Below the pieces are notes generated by a model, which searched no databases, was not told the DNA's origin, and was given only the letters and a program-made list of their open reading frames with translations. A stretch of DNA of 39,755 nt from Acidobacteria bacterium 13_2_20CM_2_57_6. GTDB taxonomy: Bacteria > Acidobacteriota > Terriglobia > Acidiferrales > UBA7541. Of this stretch, positions 35,396 to 39,755 are shown piece by piece (position 1 is the stretch's first letter; each line of letters starts with the position of its first letter). The position numbers were made by a program, and so were the translations under genes. The stretch covers positions 1 through 39,755 of the forward strand of contig MNEA01000094.1 in NCBI GenBank assembly GCA_001917435.1, in the 5' to 3' direction.

Positions 35396-35454
35396 GGAAA
35401 CAAAACGGGTTGCGGGAACGCGAATAACACGCCTACCGCAACGGGTTTGTTTCC
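35396..35454 (-). promoter_or_regulatory. Long stem-loop just 5' of rplT (candidate L20 operator)
   Basis: On the minus strand GGAAACAAACCCGTTGCGG (35436-35454) pairs with CCGCAACCCGTTTTGTTTCC (35396-35415). A 9-bp outer stem and a 6-bp inner stem are separated by a short internal loop (CCCG against CCCGT), and a 20-base loop closes the hairpin. It ends 21 bases before the rplT start codon. Ribosomal protein L20 autoregulates by binding mRNA structures that imitate 23S rRNA in other bacteria. That this one does so is inference. Confidence 0.5.
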
Positions 35455-35712
35455 GGTGTGATGCGTTTGTAGCGTTGCCTTGCGGCGAACGCCTTCGGCT
35501 GAGGCCGAAAGATGGCGGCATAAACCCGCCTCTACATGGACCCGACTCCGTCGGGGCGAATCGGCCGGCAGGCACCCGTGAAGCGCTGCCTGGCACGATT
35601 TGCGGGACTTGCGTCCTGCGTTTCAAACGGAAGGGCACGAACTATCGCGCCCCTACGCAGAAAAATGGATGGCGTGCCATTCCACGGCACGCACATGAAA
35701 ATCGTTACGGCC
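35455..35712. other. rpmI-rplT spacer with REP-like repeats
   Basis: The spacer between rpmI and rplT is unusually long. It contains GCCTTCGGCTGAGGCC-type pairing near 35491-35506, and AAGGGCACGAACTATCGCGCCCCTACG at 35631-35657 is a degraded copy of the palindrome found intact at 34951. No gene was recognised. Insertion of these repeats may explain the length. Confidence 0.5.
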
Positions 35713-35934
35713 CTAGCCGTAGGGAAGCATCTGCTTGACGCTGGCGACGTCCGCCTTGTTCACCAGCGTCAGCTTCTTCAGCTTGCGCATGCGGCCTGGC
35801 GCTTTCGTACCCATCAAGTGGCGCTTACCAGAGTGCATGCGTTTAATTTTGCCATTCGCGGTGATCTTGAAGCGCTTCCTGGCGCCGCGGTGGGTTTTCA
35901 ACTTCAATTTTGGCTTCGATGCGTTCCTTGGCAT
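35713..35934 (-). CDS. rpmI: 50S ribosomal protein L35
   Basis: L35 (73 residues) begins MPRNASKPKLKLKTHRGARK, which is slightly longer than usual, and continues RFKITANGKIKRMHSGKRHL and KAPGRMRKLKKLTLV. ATG 35934 has GAGAGG ten bases upstream. The upstream in-frame codon at 35988 would add unlikely residues and lies within a hairpin. It is the second gene of the infC operon. Confidence 0.97.
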   Translation of the reverse strand: MPRNASKPKLKLKTHRGARKRFKITANGKIKRMHSGKRHLMGTKAPGRMRKLKKLTLVNKADVASVKQMLPYG

Positions 35935-35977
35935 TGCTAGAAATCCTCTCAATAAATTATTGGGCGCCTGCTTCGGC

Positions 35978-36000
35978 GGGCGGGGCAAGCCCGCCCCTAC
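35978..36000. repeat. REP-like hairpin between infC and rpmI
   Basis: GGGCGG and CCGCCC arms enclose GGCAAGC, and CTAC follows, the same flank as other palindromes of this window. It stands in the infC-rpmI spacer. Confidence 0.55.
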
Positions 36001-36029
36001 AAAACCTTTCGCGCTGTCGATGTCGCTGC

Positions 36030-36617
36030 TTATTGCGACTGCTGGGCGCTGGACGATTGGTGGCCCGCGGGCTTCGCAACGCTTACGCCTTTTTTTGGCG
36101 CCAGCAACGCCACCAGGACGTTGCCTTCCATGCGCGGCATGGTTTCGATCTGGCCCTGGTCGCCAATTTCCATGAGCAAGCGGTTCATCTTGGCGCGCCC
36201 GACTTCCTGATGGGCCATTTCGCGCCCGCGATGGAAAATCATTGCGCGCACTTTGTGGCCTTCGCCGAGGAACCGCAGGATCTGGTTCTTGCGAACCTGA
36301 TAATCGTGTTCCGCGGTGGCGGGCCGAAACTTGACTTCCTTCAACTGCGAGCCGCGGCTGCTTTTGCGCTGCTCATGAGCTTTTTTGTTGGCCTGGTAAA
36401 GATATTTGCCGTAGTCGGTGATCTTGCAAACGGGCGGATCAGCCGTGGGCGAGATTTCCACCAGGTCGAGCCCTCTTTCCCTGGCCAGCTTCATGGCCTC
36501 AAACGGCTGCATGACGCCCAGCTGACCACCCTCTTCATCAATCACCCGGATTTCGCGAGCCCTGATTCGTTCGTTGACGCGAATGCGGTCGCTTTGCCGG
36601 AAGCTGCGTTCTGCGAT
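36030..36617 (-). CDS. infC: Translation initiation factor IF-3 with probable ATC start
   Basis: IF-3 checks the start codon and keeps ribosomal subunits apart. The conserved N-terminal domain RIRVNERIRAREIRVIDEEG and linker are encoded upstream of the first ATG (36545), so that ATG cannot be the true start. The in-frame stop TGA lies just before GGGGGACTT. The only plausible initiators are ATC 36617, with GAGGGGG four bases before it (195 residues), or ATT 36584 without a ribosome site (184 residues). E. coli infC uses ATT, which lets IF-3 repress itself. ATC 36617 is chosen. The C-terminal domain (VRKNQILRFLGEGHKVRAMI) is normal, with a Ser/Gln-rich tail. Confidence 0.93.
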   Translation of the reverse strand: MAERSFRQSDRIRVNERIRAREIRVIDEEGGQLGVMQPFEAMKLARERGLDLVEISPTADPPVCKITDYGKYLYQANKKAHEQRKSSRGSQLKEVKFRPATAEHDYQVRKNQILRFLGEGHKVRAMIFHRGREMAHQEVGRAKMNRLLMEIGDQGQIETMPRMEGNVLVALLAPKKGVSVAKPAGHQSSSAQQSQ

Positions 36618-36620
36618 AAG

Positions 36621-36628
36621 TCCCCCTC
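36621..36628 (-). promoter_or_regulatory. infC: Ribosome binding site that supports the ATC start of infC
   Basis: Minus-strand GAGGGGGA stands four to five bases before ATC 36617. The frame is closed just upstream by TGA that overlaps this site, so the start must be downstream. The next candidate, ATT 36584, has no such site. Confidence 0.6.
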
Positions 36629-36752
36629 AAGCACTTCGTTGTTTGCGGCCGCGATGCGGCCTGCAGGTACCAACTCCCCCGGATCATCCAGGGGCGGCCC
36701 GAATTCCTAACCCGACCCACACAGCGCAAAAACGCCTGGGGACGGGCTTCAA

Positions 36753-36783
36753 AGTATAGCACGCGCCAGCGGCTGCGCGGCAA
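36753..36783 (-). promoter_or_regulatory. Possible promoter of the infC operon
   Basis: On the minus strand TTGCCG (36778-36783) and TATACT (36753-36758) are spaced by 19 bases, slightly long. The leader to ATC 36617 would be about 130 bases and includes a hairpin with GGCCGC/GCGGCC arms (near 36645-36662). Confidence 0.45.
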
Positions 36784-36804
36784 GAGGCAAAAGACTGCAA
36801 AAGA

Positions 36805-37809
36805 CTAACGCGGCACCAGGCCGGTCCCGGGCATCAGGTGGAGAAGAGCTCCAAGAGCCGCCAGAACTGTGACGAAATAGGCGGCAATTGCCGGACTAGG
36901 TTGCGGCGGCAAGTCCTTCGTAAAGAGACGATAGGTGACACCCGCGGCGACGAGGAAAAACATACCTTCGCCGACAAAAAGCCAGAGGAGAAGGCAAACC
37001 GCCAGCAAGGCAAACCGCTCGGCTTTACTGAGTGCCGTTGCTGCCTGGCCGCCATCGAGGACCCAAACGGGGATGAGGTTCAGGATATTCAGACCCGCGG
37101 TTGAGCGTGCTAGGGCGGCCCAAAGACCGTTTGCCGTGCGATACCAAAGCGCGGCGCAAACGGCGGCGCCAAGAAATCCGGCGAGCGGACCCGCAAGGCT
37201 GACGGCCGCGCGCGTCTGACGGGTTACCCCGATAGCCCGCCAGCGGACATAAGCACCTAACCCGGGGAGAAATACGGGCATATCAGCGGGCAAGCCGCGT
37301 CTGCGGATATCAATATAGTGGCCCATTTCGTGAACGAGGATGAGCACAACGAAACCGACTCCGAAGGCTGGGCCGAAAAGAGTCCAGTAGACGCCCATGA
37401 ACGCGAACAGGCTGAAGAGGAACTTCAGTTTGAAAATGGCGAGAAGAAGAGTCTTGCTTTTCGCGAGGAGAATGGCGATGGGAGCGAGAGGACCGAGTTT
37501 ACGGGTGCAGGCATGTTTCTCTTCGGGAGGAGGAGCAACCTTGGCGGCGAGTTCCAGCTTGTAAACCTGGCCACGAATCCATTCGGCCTGCGTGGAGTTT
37601 GCAGGGAGAAGCGGAAGGGCCTTGAGCCATTCTTCGCGCGCGGGGAGAAGCTGGTCTTGCGCCTCAAGAGATTTCGCGCGTGCCGAGATGCGCACCAGTT
37701 CCTCGCTGTGGACAAGCGAGTGACATTGATCGCAGGCCAGCGCCCCGAGCGGCAGGGAGGCCCCGCAGTTGTGACAATTGCGGATTGGTTCGGCGTGGAC
37801 GGTGGACAC
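36805..37809 (-). CDS. Zinc-ribbon fused to M50 site-2-type membrane metalloprotease
   Basis: The 334-residue product starts with a zinc ribbon (C12, C15, C26, C29 in CHNCG and CDQCH), followed by a helical region (residues about 35-95) that resembles one TPR-like pair. A membrane domain of five to six helices follows. HEMGH at residues 160-164 is the M50 catalytic zinc site, and NLIPVWVLDGGQ near 245-256 is the matching NxxPxxxxDG motif. It is probably an intramembrane protease of the S2P type. It lies 20 bases after the membrane zinc-ribbon gene, so they are probably one transcription unit. The substrate is unknown. Confidence 0.85.
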   Translation of the reverse strand: MSTVHAEPIRNCHNCGASLPLGALACDQCHSLVHSEELVRISARAKSLEAQDQLLPAREEWLKALPLLPANSTQAEWIRGQVYKLELAAKVAPPPEEKHACTRKLGPLAPIAILLAKSKTLLLAIFKLKFLFSLFAFMGVYWTLFGPAFGVGFVVLILVHEMGHYIDIRRRGLPADMPVFLPGLGAYVRWRAIGVTRQTRAAVSLAGPLAGFLGAAVCAALWYRTANGLWAALARSTAGLNILNLIPVWVLDGGQAATALSKAERFALLAVCLLLWLFVGEGMFFLVAAGVTYRLFTKDLPPQPSPAIAAYFVTVLAALGALLHLMPGTGLVPR

Positions 37810-37829
37810 GATGGGCCAGACAAAACGGG

Positions 37830-38609
37830 TTAGGTTGCAGGTGGCGTGGCAGTGCTGGCCGTGAACGGCCCGAGGATATCAATCTTGGGTCCAGCCGCGA
37901 GGCGCCATGCAATGTTCATTCCCACGAAAAGAATGACGAGGCCAAGGGCGCCGTTAACGGGATTTTGCAGTTCGAGAAAAGGAGAAGCGAGACCGAGAAG
38001 AGCGAGGAGGCCGAGGGCTTTGAAAAGATTTGCTCCGGGCTTGGCTGCCGGGGCAGGCTTGGAGGAAGAGTCGGCGGCGGATGGTGACGAGTCCTGGCCG
38101 GGAGTCGCCGGATCAGGAGCGGCGGAAGGGGCAGTCTGAGTTTGCGCCGGTTTGCGTACTTGTTCGCTAATTGCATGAGAAAGAAATACTGGAATGGCGG
38201 CCATGGAGACAGCCGCATAAGTGAGAGTTGCGGCAGCCACCTGGTAGCGCCGGCCACCGATACCGCGCGAACCCATCTTGATGGCTTTAGCAATGATCCA
38301 GCCGACGGCAAGCGAAACGTACCCGATTTCAATGCCGGTGATGATGCTAAAACCGGAATAAAGAATCAGGCCGAGGATTGCCCCGCCCAATCCAAAGGCG
38401 AGGCCGCGAACAAAGACAGCGTGAGTGTCCCAGGGAATTTGGTTCTTGAGCTGATCAACGCAGCGCTGGCAAGCCAGTGCGCCATTGACGCGAAAATACT
38501 GGCCAGATATGCCCTGGTTGCAAGACTTGCACACGTCCGTGCCGGATTTTGGCGCGTATTCCGCCGTGCCAAATTGCGGAGCAGGATTGCCGAAATCGGA
38601 GTCCGCCAT
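37830..38609 (-). CDS. Zinc-ribbon membrane protein, unknown function
   Basis: ATG 38609 gives 259 residues beginning MADSDFGNPAPQFG; the codon at 38678 adds a stretch of unlikely composition. A treble-clef or LIM-like pair (CKSCNQGISGQYFRVNGALA then CQRC) is near residues 27-51. Two to three transmembrane helices follow (ALAFGLGGAILGLILYSGFS region), then a Pro/Ser/Ala linker and a last hydrophobic pair (LFKALGLLALLGLASPF). It precedes the M50 protease gene by 20 bases. Both proteins join a zinc ribbon to membrane helices. No ribosome site was seen. The function is unknown. Confidence 0.72.
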   Translation of the reverse strand: MADSDFGNPAPQFGTAEYAPKSGTDVCKSCNQGISGQYFRVNGALACQRCVDQLKNQIPWDTHAVFVRGLAFGLGGAILGLILYSGFSIITGIEIGYVSLAVGWIIAKAIKMGSRGIGGRRYQVAAATLTYAAVSMAAIPVFLSHAISEQVRKPAQTQTAPSAAPDPATPGQDSSPSAADSSSKPAPAAKPGANLFKALGLLALLGLASPFLELQNPVNGALGLVILFVGMNIAWRLAAGPKIDILGPFTASTATPPAT

Positions 38610-38709
38610 ACGCGGGAGGCTACCACAAAGGCTACGGAGCCAAAAGTAAAAATCTTGCGGGATACGGCCGTCTCTCAATTCTGCGATAAGTTCGTGCGGG
38701 ACAAAAGGC

Positions 38710-39441
38710 TCAAGTGCTGAGCTTGGCGTCGCCCTTGGGCCCGCTGATGAGCGCGTGAAGGCGGGCTTTGTCGCTGCGTTGGACGGGCAGGTCTAGGCCG
38801 ATGCGTTTGAGAATGGAGGAAAGTTCGTCCGGATCAGCGCTGAGGATTTCAAAATACTCCAGCGTGCAGCGCGCGGGAGCGTCTTTGGAGGGATGGACCG
38901 AGTCGGCGCTCCATTCGATAAAGAAAGGAATAAGACCGTTGCGGTCGTCGGCGAGATTGATGGTTTTCCAGGTGAGGACGCTGCCATCGGGACGTTTTCT
39001 GGAGCCGTCGTCTGGGCCGGTGAAGGCGACCTGGTTTTCGCGGAGCTGCTTGGCGACGGCAGTGATGTCCGGAGGATGGACGGCCCAGCCGATGAGGCGC
39101 GGGTCGGTCATCTGGAGGATTTGCGGGAAGTGAACGATCTTTTGCTGCGCAGGATCGGGAGCAATGATTTCCAGATAGCGGCGTTCGCCAAGCGAGAGGA
39201 GCGCATTGCGCGTGCCGCGGCCGGGATGAACTCCGCCAATGGCCGGGCGGACACCAGTGGCCTCTTCCACCGCTTCGATGCCGCGATCGAGATCATTGCA
39301 GCCGAGAATGATGTGATCGAGCAAAACGGGCACGTCATCGTCGTCCGCGTCATCCAAGTTTGAGGCCAGGGCCACGGCTGGCACGGCTAGCGCGCTACCA
39401 GTGAGCGCAAGGAAACTCCGGCGAGAGAAAATTGGCGACAT
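38710..39441 (-). CDS. Tat-exported VOC (glyoxalase-like) protein
   Basis: The 243-residue product begins with a twin-arginine signal (SRRSFLALTGSALAVPAVAL), then an acidic run (DDADDDD). The body resembles a VOC / Glyoxalase_3 fold, with LDHIILGCNDLDRGIEAVEE near residues 40-60 and RYLEIIAPDPAQ, the usual first-metal strand and edge. Metal ligands are likely H43 and a Glu in LEIIAP. Its substrate is unknown. It lies 100 bases upstream of the zinc-ribbon membrane protein. No ribosome site was evaluated as decisive for ATG 39441. Confidence 0.8.
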   Translation of the reverse strand: MSPIFSRRSFLALTGSALAVPAVALASNLDDADDDDVPVLLDHIILGCNDLDRGIEAVEEATGVRPAIGGVHPGRGTRNALLSLGERRYLEIIAPDPAQQKIVHFPQILQMTDPRLIGWAVHPPDITAVAKQLRENQVAFTGPDDGSRKRPDGSVLTWKTINLADDRNGLIPFFIEWSADSVHPSKDAPARCTLEYFEILSADPDELSSILKRIGLDLPVQRSDKARLHALISGPKGDAKLST

Positions 39442-39454
39442 TCCTATTCTCCAA

Positions 39455-39755
39455 TCAAGCGTGCGCGATTCCCGGCAAGAGCGAAATCTCCGATGTGCGC
39501 TGGCCGCGCTTGCTCAAATAATGATGCCAGAACAAGCGAGCGGCGACGGCGCGCCAGGGGCGCCAAGGCGCGGACATTTTCTCGAGGCGTTCGGGCGAAG
39601 GACGCTGGCGGAGGTGTTTTACCTCTTGAACTGCCGTGGCCAAAGCCAGATCGCCGGTCGGCCAGATGTCCGGGCGGCGAAGCGCGCTCAATAGATAGAT
39701 GTCGGCGGTCCACTTACCGATGCCTTTGAAGGCTACGAGCATTTTGCGGGCGGCA
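39455..39755 (-). CDS. AlkA-type DNA-3-methyladenine glycosylase, partial
   Basis: The frame enters from the right edge on the minus strand and stops at 39455, so the N-terminal part is outside the window. The visible 99 residues include the helix-hairpin-helix FKGIGKWTADIYLLSALRRP and the catalytic-Asp segment DIWPTGDLALATAV, which define the HhH-GPD superfamily. Arginine-rich PWRPWRAVAARLFWHHYL matches the C-terminal helix of AlkA and related 3-methyladenine glycosylases that remove alkylated bases. An AlkA-type is more likely than Nth or MutY since no iron-sulfur cysteines follow. It ends 14 bases before the start of the VOC gene on the same strand. Confidence 0.85.
   Translation of the reverse strand, partial: AARKMLVAFKGIGKWTADIYLLSALRRPDIWPTGDLALATAVQEVKHLRQRPSPERLEKMSAPWRPWRAVAARLFWHHYLSKRGQRTSEISLLPGIAHA

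Overview
The window looks like a chromosomal segment of an Acidobacteriota bacterium. This is inferred from gene content and protein style, not from any database match: an Oar-like TonB receptor with an N-terminal carboxypeptidase-regulatory domain, many exported beta-propeller, TPR and DinB-like proteins, Tat-exported TIM-barrel and VOC proteins, a G+C-rich composition, and dispersed REP-like palindromes. No tRNA, rRNA or CRISPR array was seen.

Layout. Positions 1-165 hold the end of an IS630-type transposase. From 583 to 14074 everything is on the minus strand: an exported lactonase-fold propeller, a small outer-membrane barrel, the replication block (gyrA, two tiny unknown genes, gyrB, dnaN, dnaA), an NHL-type protein with an odd C-terminus, and a YmdB-type phosphoesterase. 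Read in the direction of transcription, the replication block is dnaA-dnaN-gyrB-x-y-gyrA, with recF missing. DnaA-box-like motifs on both sides of dnaA make this a candidate origin region. From 14464 to 22939 there is an exported TPR protein and then a metal-uptake island: small CxxC protein, outer-membrane barrel, ZnuA-like binding protein, ZnuB-like permease, and convergently a TonB receptor preceded by a second small CxxC protein. No ATPase gene is present locally. From 23023 to 27406 there are an exported DinB-like protein, a Tat-exported TIM-barrel protein, a split thiamine-diphosphate decarboxylase (ComD/ComE type) with a cyclase-family hydrolase, and a second exported DinB-like protein. 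From 27407 to 29502 there is a REP-rich spacer, an N-terminally anchored methyltransferase and about 1.2 kb of mostly decayed DNA. An aldo/keto reductase follows.

From 36617 down to 30502 runs the translation operon infC-rpmI-rplT-pheS-(methyltransferase)-pheT-zapA on the minus strand. infC seems to start at ATC. A long stem-loop sits just 5' of rplT. A methyltransferase gene overlaps pheT, and PheT lacks the usual N-terminal tRNA-binding OB domain. From 36805 to the end, still on the minus strand, lie a zinc-ribbon/M50 membrane protease, a zinc-ribbon membrane protein, a Tat-exported VOC protein and the end of an AlkA-type DNA glycosylase.

The most promising targets for new biology are the metal-uptake island with its paired small CxxC proteins, the decarboxylase/cyclase module, the unusual infC-pheT operon features, the two coupled small genes between gyrB and gyrA, and the family of perfect palindromes.
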